Shown: one piece after another, positions 40,949 to 47,997 of the stretch
How positions within the stretch are numbered: the first letter of the stretch is position 1
Layout of the letters: each line of letters opens with the position of its first letter
Assembly (NCBI RefSeq): GCF_012927165.1
Contig: NZ_JABBGA010000001.1
Span: forward strand, 1-64,000
Length of the DNA stretch: 64,000 bases
From: Zoogloea dura
GTDB taxonomy: Bacteria; Pseudomonadota; Gammaproteobacteria; Burkholderiales; Rhodocyclaceae
Reading direction: 5' to 3'
Position numbers and translations under genes: made by a program
The notes under the pieces: generated by a model
What the model was told of the DNA's origin: nothing
The model's input: only the letters and a program-made list of their open reading frames with translations
Database searches by the model: none

Positions 40949-41745
40949 GGTGGGCTCCCTCGGGGGATGGTGGGGTGATGGGGGGCGGCACGTGCGGCGG
41001 GGAGGCCGGTCTGAGCTTGGCTCAGGGCGTGGCGCAGGGTGGTGACGAGGATCTGGCGAAGGGCCGGCCAGTGAGGTCCGGCCTCGAGTACGTGACGCTG
41101 GTTCACCTCCAGCTCGACGCCGGCATAGGTGTCTGCTGGCAGACGCTGGCGCAGCCAGCGGGTCAGGCCGTCGCCCTTGCCCGCATAGGGGTAGTTGCGG
41201 CGGACGGTCAGGTGGGGGGCGGCGCCGGCCAGGGCGGCCTGCCAGTGCCGGCACAGTTCGGATTCGCCCGGGCGCCGCGGGTCGTAGAGCAGGCCGATGT
41301 CGGCCCGGCGGGTCTTGCCGTCCAGCTCCGGGGTGAAGCTGTGGGACGACAGGTGGAGTACCGCGCCGTTCTCGGCGATGGTGCGCCGCACGGCCTGCTC
41401 GGCGCGGCTCCGGAAGGGGCGGTAGTAGCGGGCCAGGATGTCCTCCCGCTGCTCGTTCGAGAGCCGGCGGACCTGCGCCGCATGGAGCGCCGGATTGCCG
41501 ATGGAGCGGTTCAGGTCCACCAGCAGGCGGCTGACGGTGGAGGCCACGAGGGGGGCCGCAAAGGCCAGTGCCAGATCTTCGGCCATCTCGAGTGCGCCCG
41601 GATCGAAGCCTCGGTGGGAGGCGAGCAGGGCGCACTGGCCGGCGAAGAGGGCACGGTAGGCATGGGGAATCCGGTTGCCGCCGTGTTCGCAGGTGATGAC
41701 CAGGGCCGCTTCGGCGGGGCCGCGGGCAGGTGCCCCGGAGGTCAC
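40945..41745 (-). CDS. N-formylglutamate amidohydrolase family protein
   Basis: 266 residues. ALVITCEHGGNRIP (about 13-26) is the family's opening motif, followed by the conserved DLNRSIGNP and a central LHLSSHSFTPELDG with candidate metal-binding histidines. The family fold is related to zinc carboxypeptidases. Named members hydrolyse N-formylglutamate in histidine breakdown, but no hut genes are nearby, so the substrate may differ. There is no ATG. A GTG at 41745-41743 overlaps the stop of the upstream regulator (GTGA), and its own stop overlaps the next start (ATGA). This double 4-bp overlap strongly supports the chosen ends and translational coupling. Confidence 0.83.
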   Translation of the reverse strand: MTSGAPARGPAEAALVITCEHGGNRIPHAYRALFAGQCALLASHRGFDPGALEMAEDLALAFAAPLVASTVSRLLVDLNRSIGNPALHAAQVRRLSNEQREDILARYYRPFRSRAEQAVRRTIAENGAVLHLSSHSFTPELDGKTRRADIGLLYDPRRPGESELCRHWQAALAGAAPHLTVRRNYPYAGKGDGLTRWLRQRLPADTYAGVELEVNQRHVLEAGPHWPALRQILVTTLRHALSQAQTGLPAARAAPHHPTIPRGSPP

Positions 41746-42461
41746 GATGGGGCTACACCGCGCATGCCGCGGCTGTAGGCCAGCCTGTCCGTGGCGTAGC
41801 AGGTACACGCTGCGGCCTCCAGGCCCGCCCGGTCGACGATGGCGATGTCGCCGCGCCGATAGTGGATCAATTGGTGTTGCTGCAGGGTGCTGGCCGCGTG
41901 GGTGATGCCGACGCGGCGGACGCCGAGGATCTGCGCCAGAAACTCGTGGGTGATGTGGAAGCCATTCGAATGGGTGCGGTCCTGGGTCATCAGCAGCCAG
42001 CGGGCGAGGCGTGGCTCTAGCAGGTGGAAGCGGGTGCAGCCTGCGGTCTGGGCCAGCTGGCCCATGAGCACATGGATGTACTGCCGGAGGATTCGTGACA
42101 GCGCCGGGCTGTCCTCGAGCACCCGGCAAAAGGCGGGCGCGGAGATGCGCAGGGCGCCGCCGGGGGCCTGGACCAGGGCACGCAGGGACGACTCGGTTGC
42201 ATCGAGGGCCAGGGGGATGCCCAGGGCACCCTCGTCACCGATCAGCCCCACTTCGAGGCTGGCGTGCGCATCGATCCGGCGGATCTGCGCGATGGCACTG
42301 CCGGTGGGAAACCAGACATGGCGAATGGGTTCTCCCGGTTCTGCCAGGACCTCGGCAAATTGCAGATCCACCGTGTCGCAGTGCGCCAGCAGGCGCGCGT
42401 TCTCCTGCGGAGGAAGGGCGGCGAGCAGGCGGTTGGCGGATGGTGCGAGGGTGGCCGACAC
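41742..42461 (-). CDS. Crp/Fnr-family transcriptional regulator (second paralogue)
   Basis: 239 residues from GTG 42461, which has GGGAG upstream. The cNMP-binding-like roll (HVWFPTGSAIAQIRRIDAHA) lies at about 40-130 and the winged helix-turn-helix (HITHEFLAQILGVRRVGITH) at about 165-190, with recognition-helix residues RRVGITHAA. There is no FNR-type cysteine cluster at the N-terminus. It is the same length as the paralogue at 45811 and similar in design to the one at 23968, but is the most divergent in the recognition helix. It heads a coupled operon with an amidohydrolase and a transglutaminase-like protein. The shared palindrome lies 95 bp upstream, so auto- or cross-regulation is likely. 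Confidence 0.85.
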   Translation of the reverse strand: MSATLAPSANRLLAALPPQENARLLAHCDTVDLQFAEVLAEPGEPIRHVWFPTGSAIAQIRRIDAHASLEVGLIGDEGALGIPLALDATESSLRALVQAPGGALRISAPAFCRVLEDSPALSRILRQYIHVLMGQLAQTAGCTRFHLLEPRLARWLLMTQDRTHSNGFHITHEFLAQILGVRRVGITHAASTLQQHQLIHYRRGDIAIVDRAGLEAAACTCYATDRLAYSRGMRGVAPS

Positions 42462-42528
42462 AGAGGTTCTCCCGAACTCCAAGTAGCGGGGGCGCCACGG
42501 TTTGGTGCTCCCGGAATGGACTCTGCTC

Positions 42529-42571
42529 AGCGTGGTGCAGCACCGGGGCTCTGTCGGTACGTCTGCGTACA
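42529..42571 (-). promoter_or_regulatory. shared palindrome + -10 element, promoter of the second crp-like operon
   Basis: Read on the minus strand, TGTACGCAGACGTACC (42571-42556) is followed after 21 bp by CACGCT (42534-42529). Predicted start near 42522, leader about 61 nt to GTG 42461. Centre at -41.5. Confidence 0.6.
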
Positions 42572-42608
42572 AAAGCAGGTCAGCCTTTGCGTCGCTTGGT
42601 GTCCCAGC

Positions 42609-42929
42609 CTAAACACCCCAGGTTACGGGCACGCGTTCCGCCAGAGAGCGTTCCAGTAACTCCAGCATGGGAGTGGCCCGCTGGTGGAAGCTGACGCCTT
42701 CTCCTTCAGCCAAGGTCGATTGGGGAACCTCATCGAGGGGGGCCATATAGGTTGCGAGGTCATCGGCGATGGCCTGGCGCAGCTGCGCGATGGCGCCCGG
42801 GAGTTGTTCCACGGTGACGATGCCCTTTCCGTCGTCGCGGTCCTTGCCGAGGACCTCGAGGATTTGCCGGGCGTTCTTCTCGAAGGTGATGACGTCGCCG
42901 CTGGCGGCGGATTTGAAGATGATCAGCAT
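42609..42929 (-). CDS. DUF1840 family protein
   Basis: 106-residue soluble protein starting MLIIFKSAASGDVITFEKNA, typical of DUF1840 (betaproteobacterial, function unknown). The C-terminal half is helical and polar (FHQRATPMLELLERSLAERV). GGAGGCTC-like purines are suboptimally placed before the ATG. It is divergent from the DUF883-CsbD group, and each side has its own copy of the shared palindrome, which ties this gene to the same predicted regulon. Confidence 0.8.
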   Translation of the reverse strand: MLIIFKSAASGDVITFEKNARQILEVLGKDRDDGKGIVTVEQLPGAIAQLRQAIADDLATYMAPLDEVPQSTLAEGEGVSFHQRATPMLELLERSLAERVPVTWGV

Positions 42930-42958
42930 GGCGGGAGGCTCTCTTGGACGATGCGCCC

Positions 42959-43001
42959 ATTATGTGAGCCCCTGTGCGGAGAGTCTGTACGGTATCGAAC
43001 G
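42959..43001 (-). promoter_or_regulatory. shared palindrome + -10 element, promoter of the DUF1840 gene
   Basis: On the minus strand CGTTCGATACCGTACA (43001-42986) is followed after 21 bp by CATAAT (42964-42959), the best -10 of the eight. Predicted start near 42952, leader about 23 nt. The palindrome is the least symmetric of the set, so the strong -10 may compensate. Confidence 0.6.
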
Positions 43002-43033
43002 TACTGGCCGCAGAAGGCGAACTTGGTCGATTG

Positions 43034-43076
43034 CGTGCGCTGGCGTACCGACGTGATGCGCGGAGACGATGAGGAT
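43034..43076 (+). promoter_or_regulatory. shared palindrome + -10 element, promoter of the DUF883-CsbD group
   Basis: CGTGCGCTGGCGTACC at 43034-43049, then 21 bp, then GAGGAT at 43071-43076. Centre at -41.5 from the predicted start near 43083. The leader to the ATG at 43133 is about 50 nt. It faces the DUF1840 promoter, with 32 bp between the two palindromes. Confidence 0.6.
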
Positions 43077-43132
43077 GGGCGATGGAAGCTTTTCCGGCCT
43101 GTTCGCAGGCTCCACTTGAAGCAGGAGGCATG

Positions 43133-43477
43133 ATGAGTACTGAATCAAGCACTATCTCAAGCACTATCCCGGCCAGCGGCGAGAGTCGTAAGGATGTATT
43201 CGTGAAGGATCTGAAGGGTGTTGTCGGGAGCGCCGATGATCTGATCACTGACATGGCGCAAACCACGGCGGAGGGCTATGCCGCGGCGCGCTCGACGGTA
43301 CAGGGGGCGATGGGCGAGGCCCGTTCGCGCTATGACGATGTTCGCCGGCGCGCCCTCCATCAGGCGCACTGTGCGACCGAGGCGACCCAGACCTACATGC
43401 GGGAAAAACCCTGGCATGTGCTGGCTGGAGCGGCGGTGCTGGGCTTTCTCGCTGGTGTTTTCATCAACCGCCGCTGA
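43133..43477 (+). CDS. DUF883 (ElaB/YqjD-like) membrane-anchored stress protein
   Basis: 114 residues. The helical, charged body (VFVKDLKGVVGSADDLITDM through RSRYDDVRRRALHQAHCATE) and the short C-terminal membrane helix HVLAGAAVLGFLAGVFINRR are characteristic of ElaB/YqjD proteins. Those are inner-membrane C-tail-anchored, stationary-phase-induced and able to bind ribosomes in E. coli. Tandem ATGs occur at 43130 and 43133. AGGAGG at 43123-43128 gives workable spacing only for the second. csbD follows 56 bp downstream. Confidence 0.83.
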   Translation: MSTESSTISSTIPASGESRKDVFVKDLKGVVGSADDLITDMAQTTAEGYAAARSTVQGAMGEARSRYDDVRRRALHQAHCATEATQTYMREKPWHVLAGAAVLGFLAGVFINRR

Positions 43478-43533
43478 TCCGCAGGTCCGGTCGGCATTCC
43501 CGCCGCCCGGCTCACCAACGCAAGGAGTGCAAA

Positions 43534-43758
43534 ATGAACTGGGATATCGTGGAAGGTAACTGGAAGCAATTCAAGGGCAAGGTCAAGGCCCAGTGGGGCA
43601 AGCTCACCGATGATCATCTGGATGTGATCTCCGGCAAGCGCGAACACTTGGCCGGTTCGATCCAGGAGGCCTACGGGGTCAGCAAGGACGAGGCTGAAGC
43701 GCAGATCAAGAAGTTTGAGGCGCTCAACACCGATTCACCGCCGAAGAAGCTTTCGTGA
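43534..43758 (+). CDS. CsbD family stress-response protein
   Basis: 74 residues, complete CsbD domain: MNWDIVEGNWKQFKGKVKAQ, WGKLTDDHLDVISGKREHL, then GVSKDEAEAQIKKFE. CsbD-like proteins are abundant small general-stress proteins (sigma-B dependent in Bacillus) with no known biochemical activity. AAGGAG lies eight bases before the ATG. It lies in the run DUF883-CsbD-hypothetical-zinc ribbon behind one predicted promoter. Confidence 0.92.
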   Translation: MNWDIVEGNWKQFKGKVKAQWGKLTDDHLDVISGKREHLAGSIQEAYGVSKDEAEAQIKKFEALNTDSPPKKLS

Positions 43759-43850
43759 CCCGGCTGTTCCGCCGCGTGCCGCACCCCAGGTGCCGGCATG
43801 TGGCGGAGCGGGCCGCATCGCGCTCGGGCGTTTATGGAAGGATTGAAATC

Positions 43851-44045
43851 ATGAGTGTCTTCATGCGCTTTACCCCGTCGTTGCCGGCCCTCGACGACCG
43901 TTCCGAAATCTCGCCATTTGCAGAGCAGATGGCGAAGTGTCTTGATGCAGCGGCACCCCGCCGACCGAAAAAGGCCGGACTCAAGGTGTGGGAAGGCGAG
44001 GGGGGAAGCCTGGCAGTGCCAGTTCTGCTTTCTGCGCAGTCATGA
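43851..44045 (+). CDS. small hypothetical protein
   Basis: 64 residues, MSVFMRFTPSLPALDDRSEI and on, with a basic middle (APRRPKKAGLKVWEGEGG). No family recognised and no membrane segment. It is supported by a good GGAAGGA ribosome binding site and by a 4-bp ATGA overlap with the next gene, which suggests translational coupling. An in-frame start at 43755 would add 32 residues that begin inside the csbD stop region, and I reject it. Confidence 0.5.
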   Translation: MSVFMRFTPSLPALDDRSEISPFAEQMAKCLDAAAPRRPKKAGLKVWEGEGGSLAVPVLLSAQS

Positions 44046-44245
44046 TGCGGGACCTTTTCGCAGGGGGCTATCACGATCGGGCTTGTCCTTGCTGTGACGG
44101 CCCAGCCTACCGGGTTCCACGGCGTTTCATCGATGTGCTGCTGGGAGTCTTCAGTCATACCCACCGCTATCGCTGTGCGACGATGGGGTGTAACTGGGAG
44201 GGGAATCTGCGGGTGTATCGCAGGGGGGCCACCCTGCACCACTGA
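44042..44245 (+). CDS. small zinc-ribbon-like protein
   Basis: 67 residues. Cysteines are arranged as CPCC (about 16-19) and later YRCATMGCNWEGN (two Cys), a likely zinc ribbon. The segment between them, YRVPRRFIDVLLGVFSHTHR, is the conserved part in similar small betaproteobacterial proteins of unknown function. The ATG overlaps the preceding stop (ATGA). Two consecutive ATGs occur (44042, 44045). Nucleic-acid binding is possible but not shown. Confidence 0.65.
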   Translation: MMRDLFAGGYHDRACPCCDGPAYRVPRRFIDVLLGVFSHTHRYRCATMGCNWEGNLRVYRRGATLHH

Positions 44246-44280
44246 CCGCTGCGGCAGGCTCTGTCGCCCCGGCGACGCTG

Positions 44281-44308
44281 GGCATCCGGCTCCCTGAGGC
44301 CGGATGCC
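44281..44308. terminator. strong hairpin between convergent genes
   Basis: Perfect 10-bp stem GGCATCCGGC/GCCGGATGCC with an 8-nt loop, in the gap between the zinc-ribbon gene (+, ends 44245) and the OmpA-like gene (-, ends 44324). No T-tract on either side. A bidirectional stop or RNA-stabilising hairpin. Confidence 0.5.
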
Positions 44309-44323
44309 TGCCTGTCTGCAGGC

Positions 44324-45172
44324 TCAGCGGGTTGAGATCTTGCCGCTTTCGTCGGACAGGATGATCTCCACCCGACGATTCATCTGGCGGCCGCTGCTAC
44401 TGCCATTGCCTGCAACGGGATAGGCTTCGCCAAAGCCCAGCGTCGATAGACGTTCGCTGGCAATGCCCTTTTCCACGAGCGCGTTCAAGACAGCTCCAGC
44501 CCGTCGTACCGACAGTTGGAGGTTGTGCTCGTCACTGCCAACGCTGTCGGTGAAGCCTTCGATCAGCGCCTTTTTTTCCGGGTAGTTCTTCAGGAACTCG
44601 GCCAGCTTGTCCAGATTATGCCGGCCGCCGGAAGTGAGATCTGCGCTATTGGTGGCGAACAGCACGTCGCCAATGGTGATGACCATGCCACGGGGTGTTT
44701 GCTTGGCATTAAGGGCCTTGAGTTCGCGTTCCAGCTTCTGGTTGCGGGTCAGGGCGTCGCTGGTGGCTGCCCGGGCGCCGTCCAACTGCTGGTGAGCCAT
44801 GTCGGCTTCAGCTGTGCGGGCAGCCAGGCGAACCTTGTCCCGGGCGCCTTCGGCGTTGTTCACCGCCTGCTCTGCGGCCTTGCGGTTGCCGGTTTCCCGG
44901 GCGATGGCGGTTCGTTGCCTGGCCAGGTAGGCCAGGTGATCCACCTCGCTGGACTTGTCACCCCGTTCTGCGGCCTGGTTGGCGAGGCTGAGGGCGTCGC
45001 CTGCCTGTTTCATTTCGGCGCCGGCGAGAGTGCGTGCCTCGGTGTTGTCCTGGGCCGCCTGGTAGTCGCTGCGGGCTTGGTCCAACTGGGCGTTCTTCGG
45101 GGGCTGCATGGTGCAGCCTGCGAGGGTGGCCAGGGCGATGAGGGTCATCGTGAAGCTACGTTGTGTGCTCAT
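44324..45172 (-). CDS. OmpA-family lipoprotein with DUF4398 region
   Basis: 282 residues. The signal peptide ends in the lipobox LAGC (Cys20). A long helical region follows (about 30-150, many Ala/Gln/Glu, DUF4398-like), then an OmpA C-terminal peptidoglycan-binding domain: FATNSADLTSGGRHNLDKLA, and FTDSVGSDEHNLQLSVRRAG with the diaminopimelate-binding Asp and Arg. It is probably an outer-membrane lipoprotein that tethers to peptidoglycan. It starts 30 bp after another DUF4398 lipoprotein gene, so the pair is likely one operon with related helical domains. Confidence 0.9.
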   Translation of the reverse strand: MSTQRSFTMTLIALATLAGCTMQPPKNAQLDQARSDYQAAQDNTEARTLAGAEMKQAGDALSLANQAAERGDKSSEVDHLAYLARQRTAIARETGNRKAAEQAVNNAEGARDKVRLAARTAEADMAHQQLDGARAATSDALTRNQKLERELKALNAKQTPRGMVITIGDVLFATNSADLTSGGRHNLDKLAEFLKNYPEKKALIEGFTDSVGSDEHNLQLSVRRAGAVLNALVEKGIASERLSTLGFGEAYPVAGNGSSSGRQMNRRVEIILSDESGKISTR

Positions 45173-45202
45173 GGTCTTTCCTCTCTTCTTGTGTATGGTC
45201 GA

Positions 45203-45607
45203 TCACTTGTTCTTGCGGTCCATCTCGTCGCGCAGCACGCGATTGCCGGCGTTCAATTCGTCGGCTGCCTTGCGGGCCTTGGCGGAAAGGGCCTTGGCTT
45301 CGGCCAGTTGGGCATCTACCTGGGCTTCCCGGGCCAGGTCGCGGGCGGTGCCGTAATCTTCGTCGGCCATGGCCTGCTGGGCCTTGGCCAGCTTTTCCCG
45401 CGCCATCTGCATTTCGGCCGGGGCCATCTCGCCGCCGCCTGCGCCCCCCGCCCGACTTACTGCCGCGGTGGAGACGGCCAATTGTTCGGTGGGCGCGGGA
45501 AGGCCTGCGCAAGCTGCGAGGAAGAGTCCCAGGCTGGCGAGGAGTACCGGCAGGTGGCGCCGCCGGAGCGGTCGGGGAGGGGCGGTAGGGTGGGATGCGG
45601 CTTTCAT
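45203..45607 (-). CDS. DUF4398 lipoprotein
   Basis: 134 residues. A basic N-terminus, a hydrophobic stretch (HLPVLLASLGLFLAACAG) and the lipobox LAAC (Cys near 33) mark a lipoprotein. The mature part is one long charged helix (MQMAREKLAKAQQAMADEDY and on), matching DUF4398, probably a periplasmic coiled coil. AGGAAA lies about ten bases upstream of the ATG at 45607. The in-frame upstream extension to 45811 runs antisense through the regulator promoter and is rejected. It is co-directional with and just upstream of the OmpA-like gene. Confidence 0.82.
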   Translation of the reverse strand: MKAASHPTAPPRPLRRRHLPVLLASLGLFLAACAGLPAPTEQLAVSTAAVSRAGGAGGGEMAPAEMQMAREKLAKAQQAMADEDYGTARDLAREAQVDAQLAEAKALSAKARKAADELNAGNRVLRDEMDRKNK

Positions 45608-45737
45608 GATCGGATTTCCTTTTTCACGGCAGTCATCGACCGGCCCGGCGGTTGCCTGCCTTATCGAGACTTGCAGACGAAGGATGGAGCGGGCCGGCGG
45701 GGTAGTCGGTGCGGTGGCGTACGGGCGGGGGCTGCTG

Positions 45738-45780
45738 TGTGCGGGAGCGTACAGACTCAAACTGCCGGTCTGGTCAGACT
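45738..45780 (+). promoter_or_regulatory. shared palindrome + -10 element, promoter of the third crp-like gene
   Basis: TGTGCGGGAGCGTACA at 45738-45753, then 21 bp, then CAGACT at 45775-45780. Predicted start near 45787, leader 24 nt to the ATG at 45811. Centre at -41.5. No -10 is found at the mirrored position for the divergent DUF4398 gene. Confidence 0.6.
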
Positions 45781-45810
45781 TGCGCTTGTTCGTTCCACCG
45801 GGATTCTTCA

Positions 45811-46530
45811 ATGTCCAATGCGCCTTCTCCCCTGCAGAACAGGTTGTTGGCGGTTCTCCCCGAGATCGAGTTCGAGCGCCTCAAACCCCAGCTGGAGGCG
45901 GTCGACATGCCTCTCGGGCATGTGCTCTATGAATCGGGGCGGACCCTCAGTCACGTGTATTTTCCGACCACCTCCATCGTCTCCTTGTTGTACGTCATGG
46001 AGAACGGCGCTTCGGCCGAGATCGCCGTGGTCGGCAACGAGGGGGTCGTCGGAATTGCCCTGTTCATGGGCGGCGAATCCACGCCCAGCCGGGCGGTGGT
46101 GCAGAGCGCCGGGCAGGGCTTCCGCCTGCGCGGGCAGGCGATCAAGGAGGTCTTCAGTCGCTCGGGGCCGGTGATGCACCTGATGCTGCGCTATACCCAG
46201 GCGCTGATCACCCAGATGGCCCAGACCGCGGTGTGCAATCGCCACCATTCCCTCGATCAGCAACTGTGCCGCTGGTTGCTGCTCAGCCTGGACCGGTTGC
46301 AGGGGAATGAGCTGGTGATGACCCAGGAGTTGATTGCCAACATGCTCGGAGTGCGCCGTGAGGGCGTCACCGAAGGGGCCCTCAAGCTCCAGGCTGCCGG
46401 CCTGATCCGCTATGCCCGGGGCCATATCACGGTGCTCGACCGGGTGGGGCTGGAGGCGCGTACCTGCGAGTGCTATGCCGTGGTCCGCAAGGAGTACGGG
46501 CGTCTGCTGCCCGACCGGATCGCGACCTGA
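45811..46530 (+). CDS. Crp/Fnr-family transcriptional regulator (third paralogue)
   Basis: 239 residues. cNMP-binding-like roll with HVYFPTTSIVSLLYVMENGA, a dimerisation helix, and a winged helix-turn-helix [20 protein letters not shown]. The recognition-helix segment VRREGVTE is identical to that of the Crp/Fnr-PAS protein at 23968, so the two probably read the same operator. There are no N-terminal FNR cysteines. The effector is unknown. It is followed at 40 bp by cbpA and then cbpM, probably one transcript, which links this regulator to a chaperone system. Its own promoter carries the shared palindrome. Confidence 0.88.
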   Translation: MSNAPSPLQNRLLAVLPEIEFERLKPQLEAVDMPLGHVLYESGRTLSHVYFPTTSIVSLLYVMENGASAEIAVVGNEGVVGIALFMGGESTPSRAVVQSAGQGFRLRGQAIKEVFSRSGPVMHLMLRYTQALITQMAQTAVCNRHHSLDQQLCRWLLLSLDRLQGNELVMTQELIANMLGVRREGVTEGALKLQAAGLIRYARGHITVLDRVGLEARTCECYAVVRKEYGRLLPDRIAT

Positions 46531-46570
46531 GCTTCCCGGGTTGTGAACCCGACCATTCTGCAGACCCGCC

Positions 46571-47518
46571 ATGGAATTCAAGGACTATTACACGCTCATG
46601 GGGCTTGCGCGGGATGCCAGCCAGGGGGAGATCAAGCGCGCGTATCGGCAGCTGGCACGCAAATATCATCCCGATGTGAGCAAGGACCCGGACGCCGAGA
46701 GCCGCTTCAAGGAATTGGGAGAGGCCTACGCTGTGCTCAAGGACCTGGAGAAGCGCGCGGCCTATGACGCGCTGGGCAGTGGCTGGAAGGCCGGCCAGGA
46801 CTTTCGGCCACCTCCTGGCGGGAACGGGAGCTTCGAGTTCTCGGGAGGCGGGGAGGGTGACGATGGCAACGCCGATTTCAGTGACTTCTTCGCCTCGCTC
46901 TACGGCCGTCGTAGCGGACACTCGCAGACGGCGGGGGGCGCATATCACGCCCGCGGCCAGGATCACCATGCCCAGGTGTCGATCGATCTGGAGGACGCCT
47001 ACAGAGGGGCGACCCGGGCTATTTCCCTGCAGACGCCCGAGGTGGATGAGCACGGTCGCGTGCATCTTCGCCGGCATACGCTGAAGGTCGTGATTCCGCG
47101 GGGGGTCCGCGCCGGGCAGCATATCCGCCTGGCTGGCCAGGGCATGCCGGGAATGGGGAAGGGGCCGCCCGGCGACCTTTACCTGGAGGTGGCCTTCCAT
47201 CTTCATCCGCACTATCGCGTCGAGCAGCGCGACGTCTACTTCGATCTGCCCATCGCGCCCTGGGAGGCTGCGCTGGGAGCGACCCTGGCCATTCCGACGC
47301 CTGATGGCCAGGTCGACCTGAAGATTCCGGCGGGCGCCGTGGCAGGACGCAAGCTGCGTCTCAAGGGGCGCGGCATTCCCGGTGCCACGCCGGGCGACTT
47401 CTACGTCGTCCTGCAGATCGCCCTGCCGCCGGCCGACAGCGAGTCGGCCCGCGATTTCTATGCCGGGATGGCCGCTCAGTTCCCGTCCTTCGATCCACGA
47501 CCTTCCGCCGGACATTGA
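46571..47518 (+). CDS. cbpA: curved-DNA-binding J-domain co-chaperone CbpA
   Basis: 315 residues. The J domain (1-70) has HPD at 33-35. A Gly/Phe/Asp-rich linker (about 78-125) follows, then two DnaJ C-terminal beta domains (HAQVSIDLEDAYRGATRAIS; LDLPIAPWEAALGATLAIP-like). There is no zinc-binding domain, as in CbpA rather than DnaJ. CbpA assists DnaK and binds curved DNA in stationary phase. The adjacent cbpM encodes its inhibitor. The upstream regulator gene is in the same direction. Confidence 0.93.
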   Translation: MEFKDYYTLMGLARDASQGEIKRAYRQLARKYHPDVSKDPDAESRFKELGEAYAVLKDLEKRAAYDALGSGWKAGQDFRPPPGGNGSFEFSGGGEGDDGNADFSDFFASLYGRRSGHSQTAGGAYHARGQDHHAQVSIDLEDAYRGATRAISLQTPEVDEHGRVHLRRHTLKVVIPRGVRAGQHIRLAGQGMPGMGKGPPGDLYLEVAFHLHPHYRVEQRDVYFDLPIAPWEAALGATLAIPTPDGQVDLKIPAGAVAGRKLRLKGRGIPGATPGDFYVVLQIALPPADSESARDFYAGMAAQFPSFDPRPSAGH

Positions 47519-47520
47519 AC

Positions 47521-47841
47521 ATGGACAAGACCAGACTGCTGCCGCAGCTCAGCGTGACCATTCTCGAGGAGCAGACCGGGCTGACCCTGCTCGAGGTATG
47601 CCAGGCCTGTGCCGTGCGTGCCGAGGCCATCGTCGAACTGGTGGACGAGGGGGTCGTCGCCCCTCTCGGGCGGGAACCCCATTGCTGGCGCTTCACCGGG
47701 TTGCACGTGCGCCGGGCGACGGTAGCCCTGCGCCTGCAGCGCGATCTCGGCCTCAATCTGGCGGGGGCGGCGCTGGCCCTGGAACTGCTCGATGAAGTGG
47801 AGGTACTGCGCCAAAGGCTGCACGCCCTTGGCGACAGCTAG
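47521..47841 (+). CDS. cbpM: CbpA modulator CbpM (MerR-like)
   Basis: 106 residues. A small MerR-like helix-turn-helix protein (LTLLEVCQACAVRAEAIVEL, then VDEGVVAPLGREPHCWRF) with a C-terminal helix (LDEVEVLRQRLHAL). CbpM binds the J domain of CbpA and blocks its co-chaperone activity. Position directly after cbpA is standard. I use the ATG at 47521. A TTG at 47515 overlapping the cbpA stop is an alternative that would add two residues. Confidence 0.88.
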   Translation: MDKTRLLPQLSVTILEEQTGLTLLEVCQACAVRAEAIVELVDEGVVAPLGREPHCWRFTGLHVRRATVALRLQRDLGLNLAGAALALELLDEVEVLRQRLHALGDS

Positions 47842-47849
47842 GGCTGCTC

Positions 47850-47892
47850 TGTTCGCCAGCGTACCGACCTCTGTATCGAAGTGGCGCAGCAT
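47850..47892 (+). promoter_or_regulatory. shared palindrome + -10 element, promoter of the SYLF gene
   Basis: TGTTCGCCAGCGTACC at 47850-47865, 21 bp, then CAGCAT at 47887-47892. Predicted start near 47899, leader about 99 nt to the ATG at 47998. It begins nine bases after the cbpM stop. Confidence 0.6.
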
Positions 47893-47997
47893 GAAAGTCC
47901 GCAGTACCCGATCGTCCCGAACCCGGGTTGGGCGGCCGCCCGCGATCCGCATGGTGGTGCTTCTCCCGGTTTCGCTGCCCACGTAAAGGAAACGAAA

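Noticed and set aside
45738..45753. The shared palindrome as regulator of the divergent DUF4398-OmpA genes
   Set aside because: No -10-like hexamer lies at the required distance on the minus strand, so I assign the site only to the crp-like gene.
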